Shown piece by piece: positions 25,376-34,858 of a DNA stretch of 64,000 nucleotides (position 1 is the stretch's first letter; each line of letters begins with the position of its first letter). The translations under genes were made by a program, and so were the position numbers. A model generated the notes under the pieces. It had not been told where the DNA came from and made no database searches. It worked only from the letters and a program-made list of their open reading frames with translations. The stretch comes from DAISJM01 sp036821485 (GTDB lineage Bacteria; Verrucomicrobiota; Kiritimatiellia; CAIQIC01; JAGNIJ01). Location of the stretch: assembly GCA_036821485.1 (NCBI GenBank), contig DAISJM010000006.1:1-64000 (forward strand), written 5' to 3'.

Positions 25376-27562
25376 CTAGGCCCCGTCCAGTACCTCGCGC
25401 ACCTTGCGCGCAAGAATCTCGCGCGTGAAGGGCTTTTGGATCAACGGCGTATCCACACCGATGACCTGTCCGCCGACCGTGTCGGCCGCGCTATAGCCGG
25501 AAACAAACAGCACCTTGAAATCCTTGCGCGTCTTTCTCAGTTCCTCGATGAATTGCTTGCCGCTCATGTGCGGCATGATCATGTCCGTGAGAATAAGATG
25601 GAGGGGGTCCGTGCGCTTGGCGCAGATATCGAGGGCCTCGCCGCCATGCGCCGCCTCGATTGTCTGGTAACCCAGCGTCTGCAGCATGCGTACCGTCAAC
25701 CGACGCACGACCTCTTCATCTTCCACAACAAGAATAGTCTCTTTGCCCGTAAGGTTGTCCATGTTCGACTTCGCCTCCGCCTGCTTGGACGACTTCGTCC
25801 CACCCGGCGGTAGATAGATCCTGAAGGTGGTACCCGCTCCGGGAGCGCTGTCCACCTCGATGAATCCGCCCATTTGTTTAACAATACCATAGATCGTCGA
25901 CAAGCCGAGTCCGGAGCCGCGCCCCACTTCCTTGGTGGTGAAGAACGGCTCGAAGAGGTGATCCCGCACCTCCTTCTGCATGCCCATGCCTGTATCCCGC
26001 ACCGTCAACCGGACATAGGAGCCGGGTGAGACATTGACGTGTTTCGAGCAGAACGCCTCGTCCAACACCAGCACGTCGGTCTCGATGAAGAGCTTCTTCG
26101 CACGCGTAGGCATCTGAGCCATCTGCAGTTCCAGCTCCTCCCGTGCGCGCGGATCCCCCGTAATGACCGCCGGGTCCAGCATCGCGTCGCGGGCATTGAC
26201 CGCCAAATGCAACAACACCTGCTGTACCTGGTCAGGATCGGTATCAACCGGCTTCAACCGGTCGTCCAGCCGGATCACCAGCTCAATGTCCTCGCCGATC
26301 GTCCGGTGCAGCAGCTTCTCCATCTCGCGCACCAAAGCGTTGATGTCCACATTCTCCGTGCGAAGCGATTGGCGGCGGCTGAAGGCCAGCAGTTGCCGTG
26401 TCAGCACTGCGGCGCGCTCGCCCGCCATCTGGATGCGCTCGACGTCCGCGCGCAGCGGGTCGCCTTTGCCCATGTCCTCCAGCAACAGACTGCTGCACCC
26501 GAGAATCGCCGTCAGGATATTGTTGAAATCGTGCGCGATGCCGCCAGCCAGCCGGCCGATGGCCTCGATCTTCTGCGAGTGACGCAGTTGGGCCTCAAGG
26601 TCCTTCTCGCGCGTCACGTCGCGATGCGCGCCACGCAGACCGATCACCCGCCCGCCGTCATCCAGGATCGGGCTGCCCGTCATCTCCAAGACCACCCGGT
26701 ATCCGTCGCGGTGAACCTGGTTATGGATCAGGTGCCGAATCGGCGTCTTCTCCACGATGACCCGGCTCAGCTCGGCACCCACGCGCGACTTGTCGTCCTC
26801 CACTACCCAGTCGAGCAGACGCTGCCCGACCACATCGCCCGGAACATAGCCCAAGGCCATACGAACCATCGGACTGGAGTAGGTATAGCGCCCTTCGCGG
26901 TCCAGCTCCCAAATCCATTCGCCGCTCGTTTCCGTCACCTGCCGGAAACGCTCGTCGCTCTGTACCAGCGCGTGACGCGCACGCGTCACTTCAAGGGCAT
27001 TACCCAGCACCCGGCTCAGGAGCATCAGATGTTCCAGTTGCAGGTCGGTGATCGGCCGGCGCGAAAGGCGGTTATCCACGCTGAGGATGCCGTAAAGCTT
27101 CCCGTCGAGCCGCAACCCAATGAGGTCAGCCTTTACACTTTCCTCGCCCGGTCGCGCGGCCGGCGCGCCCAACTTGCAGCCGCGCTCGAGAACCGATCCG
27201 GCGATGATGCGTTCTTCGGGCGACCCCGGCAGGATCTCAAGGACGTAGCCGTGCTCGTCCGTCGTCTGAAGATCCATGTCCGTGCCGAACGTACCGCGAA
27301 ACGTCTTGATGCCTTCCTCCCACAGGAAAAGCCCCGCCCGCTCGAACCCCATCAAGGCACGCACACCCTCAACCGTGACACGACAGATGTCATCCACAGT
27401 ATGTTGGGCCGTCACCTGCCCGAGCAGGTCGAGTACATGGCCTTTGACCACATCCTGATCGCGAACCCTTTTGAGGGAGGTCTCCAGTTCCGCCACGCGC
27501 GACTCGAGACCCACCGCCGTGCGGCGCAGGGAATCCAAGGCTTCCTGTTGAGGATTTGACAT
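25376..27562 (-). CDS. Hybrid histidine kinase (GAF-PAS-HisKA-HATPase-REC)
   Basis: A 728-residue sensor kinase without membrane spans. Order: N-terminal coiled coil, GAF domain (about 45-195), PAS domain (about 205-325; WIWELDREGRYTYSSP), HisKA with the phosphoacceptor in GGIAHDFNNIL (His near 343), HATPase with GRGSGLGLSTIYGIVKQMGG, and a C-terminal receiver (ILVVEDEEVVRRL, Asp near 659 in LILTDMIMPHMSG). No output domain is present. The gene directly precedes gspE with a six-base gap and is probably co-transcribed with the secretion genes, an uncommon arrangement. Signal and partner are unknown. Confidence 0.88.
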   Translation of the reverse strand: MSNPQQEALDSLRRTAVGLESRVAELETSLKRVRDQDVVKGHVLDLLGQVTAQHTVDDICRVTVEGVRALMGFERAGLFLWEEGIKTFRGTFGTDMDLQTTDEHGYVLEILPGSPEERIIAGSVLERGCKLGAPAARPGEESVKADLIGLRLDGKLYGILSVDNRLSRRPITDLQLEHLMLLSRVLGNALEVTRARHALVQSDERFRQVTETSGEWIWELDREGRYTYSSPMVRMALGYVPGDVVGQRLLDWVVEDDKSRVGAELSRVIVEKTPIRHLIHNQVHRDGYRVVLEMTGSPILDDGGRVIGLRGAHRDVTREKDLEAQLRHSQKIEAIGRLAGGIAHDFNNILTAILGCSSLLLEDMGKGDPLRADVERIQMAGERAAVLTRQLLAFSRRQSLRTENVDINALVREMEKLLHRTIGEDIELVIRLDDRLKPVDTDPDQVQQVLLHLAVNARDAMLDPAVITGDPRAREELELQMAQMPTRAKKLFIETDVLVLDEAFCSKHVNVSPGSYVRLTVRDTGMGMQKEVRDHLFEPFFTTKEVGRGSGLGLSTIYGIVKQMGGFIEVDSAPGAGTTFRIYLPPGGTKSSKQAEAKSNMDNLTGKETILVVEDEEVVRRLTVRMLQTLGYQTIEAAHGGEALDICAKRTDPLHLILTDMIMPHMSGKQFIEELRKTRKDFKVLFVSGYSAADTVGGQVIGVDTPLIQKPFTREILARKVREVLDGA

Positions 27563-27625
27563 TAGTTATGGACTGCCAATCACCGCACCAGATTACGCCA
27601 AGCCCCCTTGCTTGTGAAGCTCCGG

Positions 27626-28222
27626 TCAGCCGCCGGACACAACCCCCTGCTGATCGGGCCGCCGCTGACGAAAATACTCCAATAGATACGGCAGCAAACG
27701 GTGGTTCTCGAGGTGCGCGCGATACTGGTACATTTCCCGCACCGCATCTTCCTCCGACCACCCCTCCACCAGCACGCGGTAGGATGCGATGATCGCTCCC
27801 GTCCGGTAGCTCCCCCGCGCGCAATGCACGATCACCGGGAGATTCGTCTGCTCGCTCAAAATGGCAATCGCCTCGTCATACTGCTGGTACGTCCCCATCC
27901 CATCGCCCGGCATCGGCAGCCACACCATCCGCACGCCATTCCGATCGCAGACTTCCTGCTCGCGACGAACTATGTCGGGCCTCGCATTGGGCTCACGGGT
28001 GTTGATCACCGTCTTGATGCCCAGTGTCCGGATCAATTTCTCCATCTGGTAGGGCTGCAATTGGCCGCTGCGGTAAATCTTGCCCGTCTCGACTTCGCCG
28101 AAATTGTCGAGGACCACGTACTTCCGCAGGTACTTCGCGCCAACGATAACCAACGCTGCAGCAACAACATACAGAATCAGTCGTTGCCAGCGCGGTCGTG
28201 CCGTCTTTTGTGGTTCGTCCAT
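27626..28222 (-). CDS. Membrane-anchored tyrosine/dual-specificity phosphatase-like protein
   Basis: A 198-residue protein with an N-terminal membrane anchor (LILYVVAAALVIVGAKYL) and a cysteine-phosphatase domain. The CX5R loop is VHCARGSYRTG (Cys near 134), and an upstream Asp in WLPMPGDGMG may be the general acid. GKIYRSGQLQP and IKTVINTRE are typical of the DSP/PTP-like family including SirA/DUF442-type proteins. The frame is open far upstream, but ATG 28222 precedes the membrane segment immediately. It lies 63 bases upstream of the hybrid kinase gene on the same strand. Catalytic residues are intact; substrate unknown. Confidence 0.82.
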   Translation of the reverse strand: MDEPQKTARPRWQRLILYVVAAALVIVGAKYLRKYVVLDNFGEVETGKIYRSGQLQPYQMEKLIRTLGIKTVINTREPNARPDIVRREQEVCDRNGVRMVWLPMPGDGMGTYQQYDEAIAILSEQTNLPVIVHCARGSYRTGAIIASYRVLVEGWSEEDAVREMYQYRAHLENHRLLPYLLEYFRQRRPDQQGVVSGG

Positions 28223-28378
28223 GTTCACGTTCTCCGGATGCGAGAATATACTCCGCTCCCGGCCCCGGTAAAAGACACAAAAGGCACTGCCCCCGTTCGA
28301 TTTACGCCACCCATGCCGCAACGGTGGGGTTGACTCCGCGCGGTTGGACGCAATAATCCTCGGCAAAGAGGCACTGCC

Positions 28379-28822
28379 ATGAATGATGCACTGTTCCAAG
28401 TCAACGCGCCCGGCGCCGATGTCGAGAAACTCGTCGCCGATATCCGCGCCGCCGTGGAGAAGAAGATGCGCGACGGCGCCTACGCCGATGCGCGTATCGC
28501 CCGCGCGGAACGAACCAACCTGGTGAACCTGCGGAACGAGGACCAGTTTCTCGGTTTCTACCTCAAATGCCTCCACGACGCGGTTTTCGTGGATATTTCC
28601 GATTTCGAAATCCGCGAGCGCCGCCCGCTTTTCGGCCCCCTGCTCATCGCGCTCAAGAAGGTGATCTGGTCGCTGCTGAAGTTTTATACCTACCGCCTCT
28701 GGTCGCAGCAGAACCAGGTCAACGGCCTCATCGTCACCGCCATCGAGGGCCTCGACGAAAAGTACGCCGAGAAGATCAAGACGCTGGAACAGCGCGTGGC
28801 CGAACTCGAGAAGCGGAAATAG
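28379..28822 (+). CDS. Conserved-looking hypothetical protein upstream of glycosyltransferases
   Basis: A 147-residue protein that I do not recognise. It has an amphipathic N-terminal helix, a region LRNEDQFLGFYLKCLHDAVFVDISDFEI, a moderately hydrophobic segment (LFGPLLIALKKVIWSLLKFYTYRLW) that could touch the membrane, and a C-terminal coiled coil (KYAEKIKTLEQRVAELEKR). The start codon follows AAAGAGGC. Three bases separate it from the glycosyltransferase gene, so the two should be co-expressed; a role in glycan or polysaccharide synthesis is inferred from that alone. Confidence 0.7.
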   Translation: MNDALFQVNAPGADVEKLVADIRAAVEKKMRDGAYADARIARAERTNLVNLRNEDQFLGFYLKCLHDAVFVDISDFEIRERRPLFGPLLIALKKVIWSLLKFYTYRLWSQQNQVNGLIVTAIEGLDEKYAEKIKTLEQRVAELEKRK

Positions 28823-28825
28823 CGC

Positions 28826-30013
28826 ATGAGTCGCGCCCAACGCATAGCCTTTGTCTGTCCCCGCTTTTCCGAAAAGGGCACCGTGGGCGGCGCGGAGACG
28901 CTCCTCAAGGCGCTGGCCGAGCAGGCCGCCGAGATGGGCCGCGAAGTCGATTTCCTCACCACCTGCGCCGAAAGTCATTTCACGTGGGAGAACGTGCTCC
29001 CCGCGGGCTCGCGCCGCATCGGGAAACTGAATGTTCATTTCTTCCCTGTCGACAGTCGCGACACCGCGACGTTCTTCCGCGTCCAGACCGCCATCAGCAA
29101 CCGCGGAAATTTCACCGAACACGACGAGGAACTCTGGATCCGCAACAGCGTGAACAGCGAGGCGCTGTATCAGCACCTCCGCGAGAACGGCAACCGTTAC
29201 GATCGCATCGTCACCGGTCCCTACCTCTTCGGCGTCACCTTTTTCGCCAGCCTGATCCATCCTTCAAAGACGCTCATGGTGCCCTGCCTGCACGACGAGC
29301 CCTTCGCCTACTTGAGCATCATGCAGAAGTTGTTCCGGTCCGTCTCCGGCTTCATGTTCAATGCCGAACCGGAACGCGATTTTGCACGCCGCCTGTTCAA
29401 CATCGACCCCGCGCGCTGCACGGTCGTGGGCCTCGGCATGGACCCGTTCGAGGCCGATCCGGCAGCCTTCGCGAAGCGCCACAAGCTGACCGCGCCCTAC
29501 GTCATTTTCTGCGGCCGGCGCGAAACGGGCAAAGGCACGCCGCTCCTGTGCGACTACATGGCCGCATTCCGCGAACGCACCGGCCGCGACGTACGCGTCG
29601 TCTTCACCGGCAGCGGTCCGATCGAGGCGCCAGCCTCGCTGGAACCCTTCATCATGGATCTCGGATTTGTGAGCGACCGGGAAAAGCACGAGGCGATGGC
29701 CGGCGCCGTCGCGTTCATTCATCCCTCGGTCCTCGAAAGCCTCGGCATCGTCCTGCTCGAATCGTGGCTCGCGCGGACGCCCGTACTCGTTCACGCCAAG
29801 AGCGAGGTCCTGCGCTGGCAGTGCGCACGCAGCGGCGGCGGTCTGTGGTTCCGCGGCTACCCGGAATTCGAGGAGGAACTCACGCTGCTCCTCGACCAGC
29901 CCGACGTCCGCGCGCGCCTCGGCAAGGCCGGCGAGGCCTATGTTCGCAGCGAATACGCATGGACGGCCGTGAGGAAGAGAATGTTCGACGCGCTGGATGG
30001 AACGGCGTCATGA
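28826..30013 (+). CDS. GT4-family glycosyltransferase
   Basis: A 395-residue GT-B glycosyltransferase. The N-terminal Rossmann start FVCPRFSEKGTVGGAETLLKAL has the glycine-rich acceptor-side motif. The C-terminal domain (about 225-370) has YVIFCGRRETGKGTPLL, VVFTGSGP and the nucleotide-sugar E-x7-E motif in HPSVLESLGIVLLESW. It probably adds a sugar to a cell-surface glycan at the cytoplasmic face. It lies downstream of the 28379 gene and 64 bases before a second GT4 gene. Confidence 0.88.
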   Translation: MSRAQRIAFVCPRFSEKGTVGGAETLLKALAEQAAEMGREVDFLTTCAESHFTWENVLPAGSRRIGKLNVHFFPVDSRDTATFFRVQTAISNRGNFTEHDEELWIRNSVNSEALYQHLRENGNRYDRIVTGPYLFGVTFFASLIHPSKTLMVPCLHDEPFAYLSIMQKLFRSVSGFMFNAEPERDFARRLFNIDPARCTVVGLGMDPFEADPAAFAKRHKLTAPYVIFCGRRETGKGTPLLCDYMAAFRERTGRDVRVVFTGSGPIEAPASLEPFIMDLGFVSDREKHEAMAGAVAFIHPSVLESLGIVLLESWLARTPVLVHAKSEVLRWQCARSGGGLWFRGYPEFEEELTLLLDQPDVRARLGKAGEAYVRSEYAWTAVRKRMFDALDGTAS

Positions 30014-30077
30014 GCAAATCACTTTCTTCTTTCCAACCCGGCGCCGCTCCATTACTCCAGTACCGCAACGCCACATC

Positions 30078-31148
30078 ATGAAGGCTCTTCATCAGTTTGT
30101 CGCGGGGTTCAGTCATGGCGACGCCATCAGCAATGAGGCGCTCGTCATGCGCGGCATTTTCCGCTCGTGGGGCTTCGAGTCTGAAATCTTCTGCGAGCAG
30201 CGTCGCATCCTGCCCGAGCTCCGCCGCGAGGCGCGCGATGTCCAGTCCTACGCCGCCACGGCAAAAGCCGACGACGTGGTGCTGCTGCATCTTTCCATCG
30301 GGTCCGACGTCAACGATGTCTTCGCCACGCTGCCCTGCCGCCGGGCCATCCTCTACCACAATATCACGCCTCCGGACTATTTTCGCGGCGTGCAGGAGCA
30401 GATCGCGCACCTGCTCGCGCGCGGCCGCGACCAGGCGAAACAGCTCGCCGGCAAGGCCAAGGTCGTCATGGCCGACAGCGCGTTCAACTCGCAGGAGCTG
30501 CGCGAATGGGGTTACGGCGATGCCCAGGTGCTGCCGCTCGTGCTCGACCTGTCGCGCCTTCGCGAGAAGCCGAACAAGGCCACGCTGCGGGACTACGGCG
30601 ACGGCCTTGTGAACATCCTCTTCGTCGGCCGCTGCGTGCCCAACAAGCGGCTTGAGGACGCCCTCTCCGCGTTCTACTACTTCCAGCGCTATGTCGAGCC
30701 GCAGTCGCGCTTCATCCACGTCGGCTCGTACGCGGGCACCGAGCAGTATCACGCGCTGCTGCTGACGCAGGCGCGCAATCTTCAGCTCCAGAATGTGGAT
30801 CTCGTCGGCGCATTGAAGCAGGACGACCTCAACGCCTGCTATCGCGCCGCGCACGTCTTCCTCTGCATGAGCGAGCATGAGGGGTTCTGTATTCCGCTGC
30901 TCGAGAGCATGACCCACGATCTTCCGATTCTCGCCTACGCGGCCGCCGCCGTACCCGACACACTCGACGGTGCCGGCATCCTCTTCCGTGAAAAGCAGTT
31001 CGACCTCGTCGCGGAAATGATGGGGCGGCTAGCGCGCGACACGGCGCTGCGGGAAAGCGTCATCCGCGGTCAACGCGAGCGGCTCGCGCGCTACGAAAAC
31101 CGGGATCTCGCGCAGGAACTGCGCAACCACCTCGCGCCCTTGCTGTAG
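30078..31148 (+). CDS. Second GT4-family glycosyltransferase
   Basis: A 356-residue GT-B enzyme. It opens with LHQFVAGFSHGDAISNEALVMRGIFRSWG, has NILFVGRCVPNKRLEDALSAF for the donor domain and closes with the E-x7-E motif in MSEHEGFCIPLLESM. The set resembles glycosyltransferases of O-antigen and capsule loci. The ATG at 30078 is chosen; the upstream spacer carries a decayed CTCCATTACTCC-type repeat. It probably works in the same glycan pathway as the preceding enzyme. Sugar donor and acceptor are unknown. Confidence 0.85.
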   Translation: MKALHQFVAGFSHGDAISNEALVMRGIFRSWGFESEIFCEQRRILPELRREARDVQSYAATAKADDVVLLHLSIGSDVNDVFATLPCRRAILYHNITPPDYFRGVQEQIAHLLARGRDQAKQLAGKAKVVMADSAFNSQELREWGYGDAQVLPLVLDLSRLREKPNKATLRDYGDGLVNILFVGRCVPNKRLEDALSAFYYFQRYVEPQSRFIHVGSYAGTEQYHALLLTQARNLQLQNVDLVGALKQDDLNACYRAAHVFLCMSEHEGFCIPLLESMTHDLPILAYAAAAVPDTLDGAGILFREKQFDLVAEMMGRLARDTALRESVIRGQRERLARYENRDLAQELRNHLAPLL

Positions 31149-31155
31149 GAGAGGA

Positions 31156-31220
31156 CGAGCGAGCCGCTCGTCCCTACCCTCTGTAATCATCCGCCTTGGT
31201 AGGGACGGCTCTCCGAGCCG
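31156..31220. repeat. Inverted repeat in the convergent spacer 31149-31261
   Basis: Arms at 31156-31178 and 31198-31220 share GGTAGGGACG and GAGCCG words in opposite orientation (GTCCCTACC ... GGTAGGGAC). They lie between the end of the glycosyltransferase gene and the end of the convergent ArnT-like gene, a position suited to a bidirectional terminator. No T-run follows. Confidence 0.55.
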
Positions 31221-31261
31221 GCCGCCTTTCCGGACCGGCAGGGCTCCCGTCCCACTCTCCC

Positions 31262-32731
31262 TCACCACTCGACCGGCTGCTGCCCGTCTTTCACCGGGTG
31301 GTTGCTCATCACGCGCAACTGCGGCGTCTCCGATGCGGGCCATTTCGCAACTTCGTACAGCGGAACGCGGGGCTTCTTCATGTGCTTGCGAATCCGACCC
31401 CAGTCGCACGCGGCCACCGTCACGTGCTCCTGGCCGCCGAGTTTCGACGACGCCATCTCCGACGTGATGATCGGCTTCATCGTGTTGAGATAGAACTGCA
31501 GCGTGTACGGGGTATCGACATGCAGAATGTCCGCGTCTTCGCCCAGCCGCGCTTCGATCTGCCCGGCCAGTATCTTCATGCCGATCGTGCGATGGATCAG
31601 TTTCTCGTTCCGCTTGAAATCCAGCGAGACGGACTGAATGCACAACACCACCCCGGTCAAAGCGGCCCCCACAGCCAGCACTTGCGATCCGGAAAGCCGC
31701 CGGAGCCAGCGATCCAATTCTCGCCCGGCCAGCAGCGCCGCCGCCGGAATCAGCGGCGCAAGAAGATCGCCGCGCTGGTGCGGCGCGATGGAAAAAATCA
31801 ACAGCCCGGTAAAGAACCAACAAAACGTGAAACGCTCGAAACGGCGCTCACGTTCCTCGGGGGACGGCCGCCGCATAACCCGCCAGAATCCCGCGCACGC
31901 GACAAAGCTCCACGGCGCGAAGCGGACGAGGAAATAGCCCGGCGACATGTACAGCTTGCTGCCCGGCAACCCGCCGCGATGATTCTGCACCGCATGCCCG
32001 ACCAACTCCTTGCCGATCATCTTGTCCACCAGCGCCTGCCCAAACTCCGCATACGCCAGGTAGAACCATCCGCCCACGATCACGAGAAACAGGATGAATC
32101 CCGGCCACGCGCGGCCACGCAAGGGAAGCGGCGTTCCGTTTTTCTTCTCCCACAACGCCGTGAACAGTCCGCCGGCCGACAGCACCACACCCAGCGGACC
32201 CTTCGTCAGCGTGGTTACCGCCGCCACGAGCCAGAACCACGTCCAGCCCTTCCCTGTTTCCCACGCACGCAGTGCGATCAAAGCGCCCAACGTCACGCCG
32301 GCGGCAAACAACGCGTCCGTACGCGCCAGGGTGATCAGCTTCATCATCATCGGCGACAACACGAACACCATGGCCCCAAGAAATCCCGCGCGCCATCCGA
32401 AGCGGATTCCTCCCGAGCGCAGCACCAGGAAAGCCGCGCCCGTAATCGCCAGCGCCGTCGGGAGGTAAAGCGCGAGCAGGCTGATCCGGCCAAACAGCAA
32501 CGTGAAGAGCGCCACCAGCCACGTGTAGATCGGCGGCTTGGAGGCGATCCGGCCCATCCAGTCCATCTGGCAAATCCAGTGCCCGTTGCGCACCGCGTCC
32601 AACGCATACGAGGCCGGCCGCTCCTGATCGTTGTCAGCCAGCATCGGCGGCCCCGCAAGCCGCACTGCAAAAACCATGATGCACACCGCCAGCAGGATGA
32701 ACGCGGCGATTCTGGAAAAACGTGTCTCCAT
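31262..32731 (-). CDS. ArnT/PMT-like membrane glycosyltransferase
   Basis: A 489-residue polytopic protein with about 11 hydrophobic segments, an acidic first loop (ADNDQERPASYALDAVRNGHW) and the KPPIYTWL motif characteristic of the ArnT/GT83 lipid-linked sugar transferases. Such enzymes move sugars from polyprenyl-phosphate donors onto lipid A, glycans or proteins on the periplasmic side. The start at 32731 (METRFS) immediately precedes the first membrane helix. The soluble C-terminal domain (about 390-489) is expected. It lies 63 bases downstream of the DNRLRE-like secreted protein gene on the same strand. Confidence 0.85.
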   Translation of the reverse strand: METRFSRIAAFILLAVCIMVFAVRLAGPPMLADNDQERPASYALDAVRNGHWICQMDWMGRIASKPPIYTWLVALFTLLFGRISLLALYLPTALAITGAAFLVLRSGGIRFGWRAGFLGAMVFVLSPMMMKLITLARTDALFAAGVTLGALIALRAWETGKGWTWFWLVAAVTTLTKGPLGVVLSAGGLFTALWEKKNGTPLPLRGRAWPGFILFLVIVGGWFYLAYAEFGQALVDKMIGKELVGHAVQNHRGGLPGSKLYMSPGYFLVRFAPWSFVACAGFWRVMRRPSPEERERRFERFTFCWFFTGLLIFSIAPHQRGDLLAPLIPAAALLAGRELDRWLRRLSGSQVLAVGAALTGVVLCIQSVSLDFKRNEKLIHRTIGMKILAGQIEARLGEDADILHVDTPYTLQFYLNTMKPIITSEMASSKLGGQEHVTVAACDWGRIRKHMKKPRVPLYEVAKWPASETPQLRVMSNHPVKDGQQPVEW

Positions 32732-32794
32732 GACAGCGGGAGATTGCCATGCCGGGGGCGGCACGACAAAGGATTTCTGTGGTACACGGGCGCC

Positions 32795-34069
32795 CTACGG
32801 CAACCGCTCGATACGGTAGTAGCACTCGGGCAGCGCCGGATCGTCGTTCGTCCACGCGCACAATCGGTCGATGGCCCGCACCGTCGTGCCCGAAGTCCAC
32901 ACATCCTGCAGAAGATTCGTGGAAAAATGAATGACGTACTGCTCGCCCGTGCGGCTCGCCCAGGTCTGCACGAGGAACGACTGCGACGTGACGGATGCCG
33001 ACCCCACAAGCCGCAGGTCGGGATACACTTCGCCACGCAGGTTCACCCGCACCGTACGCTTCGACGGATCGTTGCCGTTCACCACCAGCCAAGCCTGATC
33101 GTAAATACCCCAGACCAGACTCGTGGACGGATTGAACGCCAGCGTGAAACTGTTGGAGGCGCCCTGGTCGAGGTAGAAGTTGGTGCCCGCGGGAGCGACC
33201 AGCGCAAACGCGAAAGCGTGCGCACCGGTAATCACCATCGACGTCACGTGAAGACTGCTCAGGCTCTCACCGGCCACGTTGTCCACCAGCAGGTTCGTCT
33301 CCACCGTCCATCCCGGCTCATGGAAGACGCCGAAATCGAATCTCCCGTTGTTCGCAATGTCATTGCTCTCGCCGATACTCACGCCGACATCCGGAAATCT
33401 CACATCGAGCACAAGTCTCGGCCGGTTGGTGGTAACCGCGCTTTGCCGCGAGTGAAAGCCGCAGACGTTGGCATTCCAATCCTGTCGCGAGAGCAGCAAC
33501 GTGATCTGGCTGTTGCCATTCGACGCGGAGTAGCCATAGGCCGCATCACGGTTCACGCCCCAGCGGACGTAGTCGAGAAGGTTGCTGGTGAAGTTCATGG
33601 CCAGATTCGACACGACGCCCATCTGCACATCGAGTTGCTCCACGCCCTCACCCGCCGGGTACTGGCTCGCGCCGTTGTAACGGTCGGGCCAGTTGGCATC
33701 CGCCTGGGTCGTGCTTTCGGTCCAGCGCGCGTGATCGTTCGTGCGGCTGTCGGTGAATCCGTAGAGCCGGTATCCATAGGCCTGGCTCTGGTTGTCCGAC
33801 GGATACACGGAGAATGTCGCGCTCTCCACCACCTGATCCATGATGTTGGACCCACTGAAGCTCGCAAAGGAAAACAGGAACATTGCCTTGCGAACGCCCT
33901 CGTTGCCGGCGACCACCAGAAGCTGCCCGGACGTGGCGTTTTCAACACCGGTGGCGTTGATGCCATTGAGATCGTAAACCGCGTTGTTGGTCAGGATGGT
34001 GCCGCGCGCGGGTGCGGTGACCAGACCGCACAGCGCGAGGACGACAAGGATCAGTCTCCGGCTGCTCAT
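32795..34069 (-). CDS. Secreted protein with DNRLRE/CBM96-like domain
   Basis: A 424-residue exported protein. The ATG at 34069 begins a clean signal peptide (hydrophobic ILVVLALCGLVTA, cleavage after PARG). Residues about 30-215 read like the DNRLRE/CBM96 beta-sandwich (ATFSVYPSDNQSQAYGYRLYGF, WTESTTQADANWP, DYVRWGVNRD, RPRLVLDVRFP). A central beta domain follows, then a C-terminal module (QYVIHFSTNLLQDVW ... CYYRIERLP) similar to those ending the GH13 and GH18 proteins. No catalytic motif was seen, so a carbohydrate- or surface-binding role is more likely than an enzymatic one. Confidence 0.75.
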   Translation of the reverse strand: MSSRRLILVVLALCGLVTAPARGTILTNNAVYDLNGINATGVENATSGQLLVVAGNEGVRKAMFLFSFASFSGSNIMDQVVESATFSVYPSDNQSQAYGYRLYGFTDSRTNDHARWTESTTQADANWPDRYNGASQYPAGEGVEQLDVQMGVVSNLAMNFTSNLLDYVRWGVNRDAAYGYSASNGNSQITLLLSRQDWNANVCGFHSRQSAVTTNRPRLVLDVRFPDVGVSIGESNDIANNGRFDFGVFHEPGWTVETNLLVDNVAGESLSSLHVTSMVITGAHAFAFALVAPAGTNFYLDQGASNSFTLAFNPSTSLVWGIYDQAWLVVNGNDPSKRTVRVNLRGEVYPDLRLVGSASVTSQSFLVQTWASRTGEQYVIHFSTNLLQDVWTSGTTVRAIDRLCAWTNDDPALPECYYRIERLP

Positions 34070-34123
34070 AGCGCGTCTCCGGAATGAACGTACCCCGATC
34101 GCCGCGCCGCGCAAAGACGTTTC

Positions 34124-34858
34124 TCAACCTCTGCGTGCGAAACGCCGCAGGTACTTGATGGATATCTCGAATTCCTTCGGCAACGGCGAAGCCATCGTGA
34201 GCGGCTGATGCGTGGAGGGATGCTCCACGGTCAGGCTGCCGGCGTGAAGGGCAAGCCGGCCCATCATCGGTCGCTCCTCATCGCGCGTGGGCTTGTAGTT
34301 GCGCTTCAGGTCGGAGAGAAAAAGAGGGCGCGGACTGCCGTAGATTGGATCGCAGAGAATCGGGCAACCCGCGTGCGCCATATGCACCCGCAATTGGTGC
34401 GTGCGGCCCGTCTGCGGCAACAGCTTCACCACGGCGAAGTCACGCCAGCCCTCGACCAACTCGTAATCCGTCACCGCGGGCTTGCCGCGTCGCGCGATGC
34501 GCATGAGGCCGGGATGATCCTGGCTCGGCGCAATGGGCACATCAATGCAGCCGCGCGGCAGCGGCGGCAGGCCGCGCGTGATGGCGAGATACTCCTTGCG
34601 AACAGTCTTCCGCTCAAACGCGAGGCTCAGTGCGTCGAGCGCAGCCTTGTTCTTCGCGCACAGCAGGACGCCGCTCGTCTCGCGATCAAGCCGGTGCACG
34701 TTGAACCAGTCCGGAGAGAGATGCTGGTGCACCAACCCCATCAGGTTCTCGAGTTCCTTGTCCCAGCGGTCGGGCGCAACCAGCAACCCCGACGGCTTGT
34801 CGAAGGCAATCAGGTCATCATCTTCATAAAGGACTGTCGGCAACAATGACCCGCTCAT
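34124..34858 (-). CDS. RluA-family RNA pseudouridine synthase
   Basis: A 244-residue pseudouridine synthase with the catalytic Asp in VHRLDRETSGVLLCAK, the VRKEYLAITRG strand, and LLPQTGRTHQLRVHMAHAG plus DPIYG from the RluA/RsuA core. There is no N-terminal S4 domain, so it resembles the short RluA/TruC/RluE-type enzymes. The target uridine is unknown. Its ATG overlaps the TGA of the AbiEi-like antitoxin gene by four bases, making it the third gene of a toxin-antitoxin operon, which is unusual for a housekeeping RNA enzyme. Confidence 0.88.
   Translation of the reverse strand: MSGSLLPTVLYEDDDLIAFDKPSGLLVAPDRWDKELENLMGLVHQHLSPDWFNVHRLDRETSGVLLCAKNKAALDALSLAFERKTVRKEYLAITRGLPPLPRGCIDVPIAPSQDHPGLMRIARRGKPAVTDYELVEGWRDFAVVKLLPQTGRTHQLRVHMAHAGCPILCDPIYGSPRPLFLSDLKRNYKPTRDEERPMMGRLALHAGSLTVEHPSTHQPLTMASPLPKEFEISIKYLRRFARRG

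Noticed and set aside
28223..29260. Minus-strand extension of the phosphatase-like frame across 1 kb.
   Set aside because: The extended part lies opposite the 28379 gene and the first GT4 gene and has no homology. The true start is the ATG at 28222 directly before the membrane anchor.
31196..34087. Long plus-strand open frame of more than 900 codons.
   Set aside because: It lies opposite the ArnT-like and DNRLRE-like genes, is dominated by Arg, His and Pro, and has no domain features; it is a GC-bias shadow.
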